Below, piece after piece: positions 31,691 to 37,444 of a stretch of 64,000 nucleotides of DNA (its first letter is position 1; the number at the start of each line of letters is the position of its first letter). Position numbers and translations under genes: made by a program. This stretch comes from Microbacterium sp. CSI-V (GTDB taxonomy: Bacteria; Actinomycetota; Actinomycetes; Actinomycetales; Microbacteriaceae): positions 186,001 through 250,000 of the forward strand of contig NZ_MTQM01000007.1 of assembly GCF_001984105.1 (NCBI RefSeq). Direction: 5' to 3'. The notes beneath the pieces were generated by a model. That model was not told the DNA's origin. It saw only the letters and a program-made list of their open reading frames with translations, and made no database searches.

Positions 31691-32097
31691 GACGCACCCC
31701 CGACCGGGGTGACGGTGACGTGCACGCCGGGCGCCTCGCCGTAGACCTTCGACGTCTGCACCTGCACGACCTGCGAGTCGTCGCCCCACACCTCACCCGA
31801 GTCGGTGATCCCGTCGAGCAGGGCACGTAGCAGCTTGTCCAGGTCTGGTCGGACGTGCGGGAACTCCCGCTTCACCGACGCCGGCCGGGCGAGCACGAAC
31901 GACGCCTCCACCCGCACCGGACCCGCCAGCGCAGGTCGGTGCACCCACGTCGCCGCCGCCGCCTGTGCCACGGCCTCACGCCACGGCTTCAACAGCGCCG
32001 GGTTCTTGTCGACGATCACCGCACGCCCACCACGGACGTACGCCGTCTTCGACCCCTGCGGCTGCGGGACACCCGCAACGAAGAACACCCCGCTCAC
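31687..32097 (-). CDS. rusA: RusA-like Holliday junction resolvase
   Basis: The 136-residue protein has the RusA pattern: PQPQGSKTAYV at the N-terminus, KPWREAV, and the catalytic stretch RPDLDKLLRALLDGITDSG followed by VWGDDSQVV with its Asp cluster. RusA enzymes resolve four-way junctions made in replication and recombination. GTG 32097 overlaps the upstream stop. Confidence 0.9.
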   Translation of the reverse strand: MSGVFFVAGVPQPQGSKTAYVRGGRAVIVDKNPALLKPWREAVAQAAAATWVHRPALAGPVRVEASFVLARPASVKREFPHVRPDLDKLLRALLDGITDSGEVWGDDSQVVQVQTSKVYGEAPGVHVTVTPVGGAS

Positions 32098-32303
32098 GGC
32101 CGCACCTCCCCGATGGGGCGGCGTCCGCGTCCCTGCTGCTCCTCACACATGTCACGAGCGAGCTGGTCCCGTTCATCCGCGATACGGAGCAGCAGGTCGA
32201 ACTCGTCGGCGGTTACGCATACGAGAGAAGACCGAGCGGCCTGGTTCCGGACGCCACGTTCGCGCAGTTCCGCGAGGGTGCGGGCGTCGCTCTCGGCGCT
32301 CAC
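32094..32303 (-). CDS. 69-residue helical phage protein
   Basis: Starts at GTG 32303 (GTGA). Mostly helical: ARTLAELRERGV, then ADEFDLLLRIADERDQLARD, with a basic tail. No function recognised. Confidence 0.5.
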   Translation of the reverse strand: MSAESDARTLAELRERGVRNQAARSSLVCVTADEFDLLLRIADERDQLARDMCEEQQGRGRRPIGEVRP

Positions 32304-32953
32304 GACCGGGCCTCCCAAGCGGCGTCATAGCCCGCATCGAACGCGGCGCGCAGGTCGTCCTCTTCCATCTCGGGATTGCGCCAGAACACTTCCCAAGCAG
32401 TGTTCTTCTCCGCGTCGGTCGGTTCGGTGAAGCGCGTGGGCTCGTAGTTCATGCCGTGCCCTTCGCGTCCACACGACGGGAGCGCCAGCCCATCGCCCTG
32501 CCACTCCGCGAAGCCGGTGTGCTGCTCAGGGCACCACTCGCACGGTTCGGTGACCGTCCCGCGCGGGTGGACCACGGCAGCGGCCGTGAGTGCGGCGCGC
32601 GTGCGGGTGCGCCAGAACTCGGCGTCGGTGGTTTCGGTGACCGTCCCGCGTAGGCGAACCTCGAGCCGGGGATCGGACAGAAGTGCTTTCCGGAATTCGC
32701 CCGGGGTTGCCACCCAGTGCCGCCGAATCACGTCGTCCAGTGCTTCGCGTACGTCGTCGGCGGGCGGGGAAGACAGGGCCACCATGAGGCCGTAGTCCGC
32801 CAGCTCAGCGATCAGCCGCTCAGCCTCGTACCGATGCCGCGTCCACCGCTGAATGCCCGCCTGAACCTCCTCAAGCGTCGCTGCCTTCGATCGCGTCTCG
32901 ACTGCGCACATCGCCTGCGCCATCCGGTCACGCACGTCCTCGACGGCGCTCAC
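32300..32953 (-). CDS. Phage early protein of unknown function
   Basis: The 217-residue protein starts at GTG 32953 in a GTGA overlap. The first 110 residues are helical (VQAGIQRWTRHRYEAERLIA). A CEWCPEQHTGF motif at about residue 138 and CGREGHG may bind zinc. The last 40 residues are acidic and aromatic (TDAEKNTAWEVFWRNPE). No family recognised. Confidence 0.5.
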   Translation of the reverse strand: MSAVEDVRDRMAQAMCAVETRSKAATLEEVQAGIQRWTRHRYEAERLIAELADYGLMVALSSPPADDVREALDDVIRRHWVATPGEFRKALLSDPRLEVRLRGTVTETTDAEFWRTRTRAALTAAAVVHPRGTVTEPCEWCPEQHTGFAEWQGDGLALPSCGREGHGMNYEPTRFTEPTDAEKNTAWEVFWRNPEMEEDDLRAAFDAGYDAAWEARS

Positions 32954-33102
32954 AGGGTCACCGCCACGGCCACACCCAGCTCCACGACCACCAGGAACCC
33001 GAGAACCCCGACGAGGAAGATCAGACCCTTCGGTGCCGGAGACTCCACCACCTCGGTAACGGCATCGTCGCGGCGGACATCGTCCACCTTCACGGGGTTC
33101 AC
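32950..33102 (-). CDS. 50-residue single-span membrane protein
   Basis: The frame from GTG 33102 to TGA 32950 encodes a charged N-terminus (VNPVKVDDVRRDDAV) and one strongly hydrophobic helix (GLIFLVGVLGFLVVVELGVA). Both ends overlap neighbouring genes in the GTGA form. Function unknown; early phage membrane proteins sometimes act in exclusion or lysogeny. Confidence 0.5.
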   Translation of the reverse strand: MNPVKVDDVRRDDAVTEVVESPAPKGLIFLVGVLGFLVVVELGVAVAVTL

Positions 33103-33275
33103 GACCGGCCACCCTTCGGCAGCACCACGAACAGGAACACGAACGGCGCCAGCAGGACCAGCAGGTCCGCACCGTTGAACCCCGGCACCGCAGCAGCCGG
33201 CGCGAGGACCACGGCAACCGCGATCACGGACAACCCACCGACCACACGGCGGATGGGGTGAGAACGAACTCTCAT
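33099..33275 (-). CDS. 58-residue two-span membrane protein
   Basis: The frame from ATG 33275 to TGA 33099 encodes MRVRSHPIRRVVGG followed by two hydrophobic helices (LSVIAVAVVLAPAAAV and LLVLLAPFVFLFVVL) and a short basic tail. It is coupled to the next membrane protein. Function unknown. Confidence 0.5.
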   Translation of the reverse strand: MRVRSHPIRRVVGGLSVIAVAVVLAPAAAVPGFNGADLLVLLAPFVFLFVVLPKGGRS

Positions 33276-33367
33276 GAGGGATTCCTTCGAACAGCGGGCG
33301 CGACGAATAACGCCCAGAACAGGCAGGGAAGATCGGGGGGATCTACAGGTGAATCAGCGGGCGGACG

Positions 33368-33874
33368 TCATACGGCCGGCTCCGGCCAGATGCGGCGCGC
33401 GGACTCGATCGCGTCGTAGGTGATCGGGTAGGCGACGCCGTCGTTGTAGTAGAACTCGTCGCCGTACACCTGCACGGCACGCTCGTCGCCGACGTTGCGA
33501 GTGACGATCACCCACACTTCGCCGGGCTTGGCGTCGTGCCACGGCTTCGGCTCCGGGTGAGCATCGAAATACGCTTCGGCTGCTGCCCGCGCGTAGGGCC
33601 AGGTGTCGCCCCCACGGTCCAGACGGAAGCTCCCGTACTGCGGCTCGTCCTCGTTGAAGACGACGACCTCGTACGTGTTCTCCGTCGGGTAGCAGGTCCA
33701 GTTCGGGCTACCAGGGACACGCCACCGTCCCAGGCGGGCATCCTCCTCAGCCCGGAAGAACTCACGCAACGCCTGTGCGTAAACGTTCTCCGCCCGGCAC
33801 GTGTCGCCGATGTAGAAGCCCCCAGCAGGCTGCTGGCACACGGTAATGCCATTGGATGCGGTGAAGTCGTTCAC
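33368..33874 (-). CDS. Phage early protein of unknown function
   Basis: The 168-residue product starts at GTG 33874 (GTGA with the antirepressor stop) and has an N-terminal FTASNGITVCQQPAGGFY, a helix FREFFRAEEDARLGRW-like region and a C-terminal YNDGVAYPITYDAIE. It is acidic and Tyr/Trp-rich. A 92-base gap follows it. No family recognised. Confidence 0.5.
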   Translation of the reverse strand: MNDFTASNGITVCQQPAGGFYIGDTCRAENVYAQALREFFRAEEDARLGRWRVPGSPNWTCYPTENTYEVVVFNEDEPQYGSFRLDRGGDTWPYARAAAEAYFDAHPEPKPWHDAKPGEVWVIVTRNVGDERAVQVYGDEFYYNDGVAYPITYDAIESARRIWPEPAV

Positions 33875-34662
33875 GACGCCACCGCCTCAAGCTCGAGCCC
33901 AACAATTTCCGGTGCCGCACCAAGCAGCTCACGCAGCGCATGGAGACCATCGACCGTTACTCGCACCTGCGGGGCGTCGAGGACCTCCTCGGCGGTACGA
34001 GGGTGACGGTGCGATCCCGCGACCTCTACCAGCAGACCGGCGTTGATCTTGTCCTGATAGCCCGTCCACACCCCGGCGCGGCGGAAGATCCACCCGGCCT
34101 CGTGCAGCTGGCCGAAAATGATCCGTGGTCCGGTCGCGGCACCACCCGATGCGAGCAGCTTCCCGGCCTCCGAGACGGTGTACGTGCCGGACGCATTCGC
34201 GAGCACATCCCACGAACGCGCCTTCGGAGCGACGATCGCTAGCTGCGCCCGAGCAGCATCCCGAGCCTCCACAGCATCCGCAGCCATCCGAAGCACGCTC
34301 GCGTGCGGCAACGCAGCGAGCATGTCCACGTCCGACCCGTACCGGCCCGTCTTGCGGATCGTGGGGAGCACGTCGTGCGTCAGCCACCACCGGAACTGCT
34401 TCGCCTCCGGACGGTCTGAGCGGAGGACGACCTGGTACATGCCCGGCTCGCTGACGATCGTCACGTTCGGGTTGCCGCGCTGATTACCCTCGGTCAGCCG
34501 TAGGGTATTCCGCTCGTCCTCGTCGAGCCGGGCAGCGACCCCGGACGGGTTCGCGATCTCGAGCACGCGGCACAGGTCCGCGAGGACGAACCAGGGCTCG
34601 CCGTCCACGAGCACGGTGCGCACCTGGTGTTCGCCGTACTGGAACACGTCGAGGGCAGTCAT
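33871..34662 (-). CDS. BRO-N/ANT phage antirepressor
   Basis: The 263-residue protein joins a BRO-N domain (residues 1-105: EPWFVLADLCRVLEI, RWWLTHDVLPTIRKTGRYG) to a KilAC/ANT C-terminal domain (PKARSWDVLANASGTYTVSE, LHEAGWIFRRAGVW). Such antirepressors inactivate the phage repressor or act as early regulators. It is the third leftward gene from the immunity region, as usual. Confidence 0.9.
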   Translation of the reverse strand: MTALDVFQYGEHQVRTVLVDGEPWFVLADLCRVLEIANPSGVAARLDEDERNTLRLTEGNQRGNPNVTIVSEPGMYQVVLRSDRPEAKQFRWWLTHDVLPTIRKTGRYGSDVDMLAALPHASVLRMAADAVEARDAARAQLAIVAPKARSWDVLANASGTYTVSEAGKLLASGGAATGPRIIFGQLHEAGWIFRRAGVWTGYQDKINAGLLVEVAGSHRHPRTAEEVLDAPQVRVTVDGLHALRELLGAAPEIVGLELEAVAS

Positions 34663-34871
34663 GATCTGAACCCCTGCACGCGCTCTTCCGGAAGCGACCG
34701 CAGGAACCGCTCGCCCTCCGTCACGGTGATCAGCGGCTTCGTGCCCGAGTAGCGAGGCACGAGTTCGTTCCGCTTGATGTGGTACCGGATCTGCTCGTCG
34801 GACAGCGACACTGCCTCCGCGAACTCCTGCAGGGTGTACGCGAGCTTCTCGAGCTTGGGAGGGTTCTTCAC
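34659..34871 (-). CDS. Small HTH protein (excisionase-like)
   Basis: The 70-residue protein starts at GTG 34871 (GTGA overlap). It shows a helix-turn-helix of the excisionase/MerR type: LQEFAEAVSLSDEQIRYHI followed by a wing (PLITVTEGERFL). It could be the excisionase or a Cro-like early regulator; position near the repressor supports either. Confidence 0.65.
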   Translation of the reverse strand: MKNPPKLEKLAYTLQEFAEAVSLSDEQIRYHIKRNELVPRYSGTKPLITVTEGERFLRSLPEERVQGFRS

Positions 34872-35041
34872 GCCGTCACCCCCGGGAACATGTCGGCGAC
34901 GGTCAGACCACGAAGGCCGCCGGCGGTCAGGGCCTCTCGCACCGACACGTCCCCATCGCCGGGGAGTGACTGTGCGGAGTCGCCCTGACGGCCGGCGGCC
35001 GAGGGGGAGATCGGAGCATCTGCTCTTCTGAAAGTGTCCAT
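34868..35041 (-). CDS. First leftward early gene, small protein
   Basis: The 57-residue frame starts at ATG 35041 without a ribosome binding site, which fits a leaderless transcript from the promoter whose -10 is at 35053-35048. It begins MDTFRRADAPISPSAAG and ends VADMFPGVTA. Mostly disordered; may serve as a leader for coupled translation of the HTH gene. Confidence 0.5.
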   Translation of the reverse strand: MDTFRRADAPISPSAAGRQGDSAQSLPGDGDVSVREALTAGGLRGLTVADMFPGVTA

Positions 35042-35135
35042 GGATGGACGGTAACACTCCACCAGTGGGCGTTGCAACCATCTGAGGGCAATTGATGCCC
35101 ACTGATGAACACCGAAATACCTAGACTGGTGTGCA
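35041..35135. promoter_or_regulatory. Divergent immunity switch: promoters and operator
   Basis: Leftward: TTGCAA (35077-35072), an 18-base spacer and TACCGT (35053-35048) place the start at about 35041, the A of the first leftward ATG. Rightward: TAGACT (35122-35127) places the start at about 35134, next to the repressor ATG. Inverted arms CAGTGGGC (35063-35070) and GCCCACTG (35097-35104) lie in the leftward spacer and near the rightward -35, so a repressor dimer could control both. All assignments are by eye. Confidence 0.55.
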
Positions 35136-35551
35136 TGCCTCGCGACAAGAAGAGCCCCCACCCGTTCGACGTTGCCCTTGGGAGCGCGATTCGGTCGGCG
35201 CGCGTTCGACGACGTGTGACGCGCGAAGTGCTCGCTCAGCGCACGGCGATTCCCCTCTCGAATCTGCGTCGACGCGAAGACGGTCTGAACGAGACCACAG
35301 TCTCGGAGCTCGCTCGCATTGCCGCGGTTCTCGACATCCCGACGCGCGAGATCGTCGATATGGCGCTTGCGGATTTCAACGGCGGAGGAACCGCGGAGGA
35401 CGGATTGCGCAAGCTCGTCGCATCGGTGTCGGAGCCCCCTCGTACGGTCGACCCCGAGGATGAGATCCCCTACATCGGACCCGTGGTGGCCGACCGCCGG
35501 CATGCGGCTTACACCGAGACCGAAGAGGCAGATCCGAGCACCGAGGACTGA
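35135..35551 (+). CDS. Phage repressor, XRE-type HTH
   Basis: The 138-residue protein has a Cro/CI HTH in residues 10-70 (VALGSAIRSARVRRRVTREV, QRTAIPLSNLRRREDG) and an acidic C-terminal tail instead of a LexA-type peptidase, so it is not self-cleaving. The ATG at 35135 is preferred over 35105 because the -10 box TAGACT ends seven bases before it, giving a leaderless mRNA. The next gene is an ImmA-type peptidase that likely inactivates it. Confidence 0.8.
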   Translation: MPRDKKSPHPFDVALGSAIRSARVRRRVTREVLAQRTAIPLSNLRRREDGLNETTVSELARIAAVLDIPTREIVDMALADFNGGGTAEDGLRKLVASVSEPPRTVDPEDEIPYIGPVVADRRHAAYTETEEADPSTED

Positions 35552-35560
35552 ACGGAACCC

Positions 35561-36010
35561 ATGCGCGAGACCTTGCGGGCACTACTTGCTCACGCTGCCG
35601 GCCTAGGCGTCAGCGTCCACGTCGCCCACGTAGCTCCACCCGATCGCGGCTTCTACGACCACGAGCACCGGCGCGTGGTCTACGACTTCGACCTCCCCCC
35701 GATCGAGCGAGATTGCGTTCTGGCGCACGAACTCGGACACGCCTTCCATGGGCATGTCGGCCGGGGGAATCAGGCCGCCGAAGACGAAGCGAACGCCTAC
35801 GCGGCGGCGCTGCTGGTCGACCCGGCCCGGTATGCGCGGCTCGAGCAGATCGGCCTGAACCCGGACGAGATCGCGGAGGAACTCGGGGTGAGCGAAAAGC
35901 TCCTCTGCGTGTTCGTCGAGACGCAGGTGACACGGATCCGGGGCGCCGCGTATTCGACGTCACGGATGGGTCAGGGGCAGTTTCGGCATGCCGCGTGGTG
36001 GGCGGTCTGA
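35561..36010 (+). CDS. ImmA/IrrE-family metallopeptidase
   Basis: The 149-residue protein carries AHELGHAFHGH (His56, Glu57, His60) and the downstream EDEANAYAAALL with the third ligand, the ImmA/IrrE zincin signature. In ICEBs1-like systems ImmA cleaves the repressor after DNA damage; its place nine bases after the repressor supports that. The C-terminal region contains a short HTH-like helix (PDEIAEELGVSEKLL). Confidence 0.85.
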   Translation: MRETLRALLAHAAGLGVSVHVAHVAPPDRGFYDHEHRRVVYDFDLPPIERDCVLAHELGHAFHGHVGRGNQAAEDEANAYAAALLVDPARYARLEQIGLNPDEIAEELGVSEKLLCVFVETQVTRIRGAAYSTSRMGQGQFRHAAWWAV

Positions 36011-36069
36011 TCGGGATGGTTGCACCGATGGTTGCACCAGAACGCTCGGAGGATCATCGATAGAACGAG

Positions 36070-36117
36070 AGAAGGGGCCGCGATCCCAGTGCGTGACTGG
36101 TGATCGCGGCCCCTTCT
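36070..36117. terminator. Bidirectional terminator between immA and tRNA
   Basis: Perfect 16-base arms AGAAGGGGCCGCGATC and GATCGCGGCCCCTTCT enclose a loop that itself folds (CCAGT/ACTGG). It would end the rightward repressor operon and also the leftward tRNA transcript. If the attachment core is in the tRNA 3' end, this terminator is phage DNA that replaces the native one. Confidence 0.75.
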
Positions 36118-36195
36118 AGCTGTGCCCCCGACACGAATCGAACGTGCGACCTCTGGTACCGGAAACCAACGCTCTATCCCCTGAGCTACGGAGGC
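36118..36195. other. Likely prophage attachment site (one end)
   Basis: Phage genes stop and host genes begin at this tRNA. The element lies on the 3' side of the tRNA, as for integrases that use tRNA 3' halves as attB and rebuild the gene. The exact core cannot be defined, because the other copy is outside the window. Confidence 0.6.
36123..36195 (-). tRNA. tRNA-Arg (CCG)
   Basis: The minus strand folds as a complete tRNA: acceptor GCCTCCG with CGGGGGC (one T-G pair), D arm GCTC/GAGC, anticodon arm TTGGT/ACCAG with loop TTCCGGT (anticodon CCG), and T arm GCACG/CGTGT with loop TTCGATT. Discriminator base A; CCA is not encoded. The prophage abuts its 3' end, so it is the likely attachment target. 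Confidence 0.95.
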
Positions 36196-36249
36196 GGACC
36201 GGTCAAGGTTAGCATCGTGGCAGACGCGCCCCCGACCGGGGAGACGGGG

Positions 36250-36423
36250 TCACTCGTCGCCGATGACCCCGATGCCGGTGGCCTGGTGGTCGGCGTCCGG
36301 GTCGTCGCCGGAGGGCGCCTTCGACTGCTCGTCCACGTCGTTCGTCTGGCTGGGCGCCACCGTCTGGTCGTCGCCGAGGTCTTCGGCGTCGTCGGCCGGG
36401 CCGGTGTTCTGCGGATCGCTCAT
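36250..36423 (-). CDS. 57-residue acidic disordered protein
   Basis: The frame from ATG 36423 (AAGGGA six bases upstream) to TGA 36250 encodes an acidic, Asp-rich, low-complexity protein beginning MSDPQNTGPADDAEDLGDDQ. It is the first chromosomal gene beyond the tRNA. Similar short acidic proteins are common in Microbacteriaceae; function unknown. Confidence 0.55.
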   Translation of the reverse strand: MSDPQNTGPADDAEDLGDDQTVAPSQTNDVDEQSKAPSGDDPDADHQATGIGVIGDE

Positions 36424-36507
36424 GGTCGTTCCCTTCGTAGACGGATCCCCAGAGTCGCAGGGTCGGCCGCACCGGCGCAGAGGCTTGACCCACCGGTGGA
36501 AGACCGT

Positions 36508-36948
36508 TCAGCGCCCGCCGCGCACCCACCCGTGGAGTCGGTCGGCGATCGGGCGGACCAACGACACGCGGCGCCCCGCGGCGGTGACGGTCAGCCGGTC
36601 GCCGTCGCTCACGGCCTCGCCGCGCACGAAGGCCGCGCCGACCGCGACGTAGGTCCGCAGCAGCATCGCCGCCTCCGCGCGCGTGGAGGTGGCGTCGTCG
36701 AGGCGCGCTCGGTGCCCGGAATCCACACGCACCGAGAACCACCGGGTGCCCGGGGTCGAGACGATCGCCCACCGTTGCCCCGCCGAAAGCCGCACGAACG
36801 CCTCTCCGTCGGACAGCCCCGTCTCCGGAGACAGGTCGGCGTACTCCGCGACCAGTTCTTCGAGAGCCGTCAGTGCCTCGGCGGCCGTGACGAAGTCCTC
36901 TCGCCCGGCGCTGAGCCCGCCCCATTCGAACTTGCGGTCGCGGGTCAT
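36508..36948 (-). CDS. Conserved hypothetical protein
   Basis: The 146-residue protein starts MTRDRKFEWGGLSAGREDF at ATG 36948. It alternates helices (AAEALTALEELVAEYADL) and strands (RWAIVSTPGTRWFSVRVDSG), suggesting a single alpha/beta domain. No motif recognised. It is followed by the small acidic protein gene on the same strand. Confidence 0.6.
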   Translation of the reverse strand: MTRDRKFEWGGLSAGREDFVTAAEALTALEELVAEYADLSPETGLSDGEAFVRLSAGQRWAIVSTPGTRWFSVRVDSGHRARLDDATSTRAEAAMLLRTYVAVGAAFVRGEAVSDGDRLTVTAAGRRVSLVRPIADRLHGWVRGGR

Positions 36949-37032
36949 GGCATCCCCCGAGAGTCGACGGTGATCGGCATGACGCGAGCGTAACCTCCGC
37001 CGCACCCCGGCGGACGCGGTCGTGCCCCTACG

Positions 37033-37434
37033 ATGAGCGGCATGCTGACCTCCTCGCCGAACACCATTTTCGACCAGACGTCGATCTTCGCGCTGAACAC
37101 CACCAACTCGCTCATCGGGCTGGCGATCTACGTCCTCGCGGTCGTCGCGCTGTGGCGCATCTTCACGAAGGCCGGATACCCGGGCTGGCTCGCGATCATC
37201 CCGATCGTCAACGCGATCTTCCTCGTGAAGATCGCCGGGTTCTCGGGCTGGATGTCGCTGCTCTACCTGATCCCGATCGTGAACATCGTCTTCCACATCA
37301 TCGTCGCCATCCGCCTCGGGCGGGCCTTCGGCCACGGCGGGTTCTTCTCGTTCTTCCTCCTGGTGGTGTTCTGGGTCATCGGCTACCTCATCGTCGGGTT
37401 CAGCGACGACAAGTACCGTCCCGAGCGCATCTGA
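37033..37434 (+). CDS. DUF5684-like membrane protein
   Basis: The 133-residue protein has four hydrophobic segments and the characteristic stretch KAGYPGWLAIIPIVNAIFL followed by IVNIVFHIIVAIRLG, a pattern I recall as DUF5684, often found near signal peptidase genes. It is predicted to be an inner-membrane protein of unknown role. The start at 37033 has only weak upstream signals. Confidence 0.7.
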   Translation: MSGMLTSSPNTIFDQTSIFALNTTNSLIGLAIYVLAVVALWRIFTKAGYPGWLAIIPIVNAIFLVKIAGFSGWMSLLYLIPIVNIVFHIIVAIRLGRAFGHGGFFSFFLLVVFWVIGYLIVGFSDDKYRPERI

Positions 37435-37444
37435 TCGCCCGGCA

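Larger units (their letters stand above)
1..36122. mobile_element. Siphovirus-type prophage, left end outside window
   Basis: The region carries terminase, portal, capsid, tail, replication, recombination and immunity genes in the order usual for temperate actinobacteriophages, nearly all on the minus strand. The right limit is set at the 3' end of the tRNA-Arg, where host-type genes begin. The left limit is beyond the window, because the tail operon is cut off and neither lysis genes nor an integrase are seen. With the immunity genes next to the tRNA, the integrase should sit at the far (left) end near the other attachment site. The TerL nuclease gene is interrupted, so the element may not be able to package DNA. 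Confidence 0.95.

Noticed and set aside
1..36122. CRISPR array or anti-phage defence island in the prophage
   Set aside because: No regular repeat-spacer pattern was seen, and nucleases present are recombination, HNH or GIY-YIG types typical of phages. The only arrays are short iterons and a two-copy direct repeat.
35561..36122. Integrase gene between the immunity genes and the tRNA
   Set aside because: Only the ImmA-type peptidase, a terminator and short spacers are present; no tyrosine or serine recombinase motifs.
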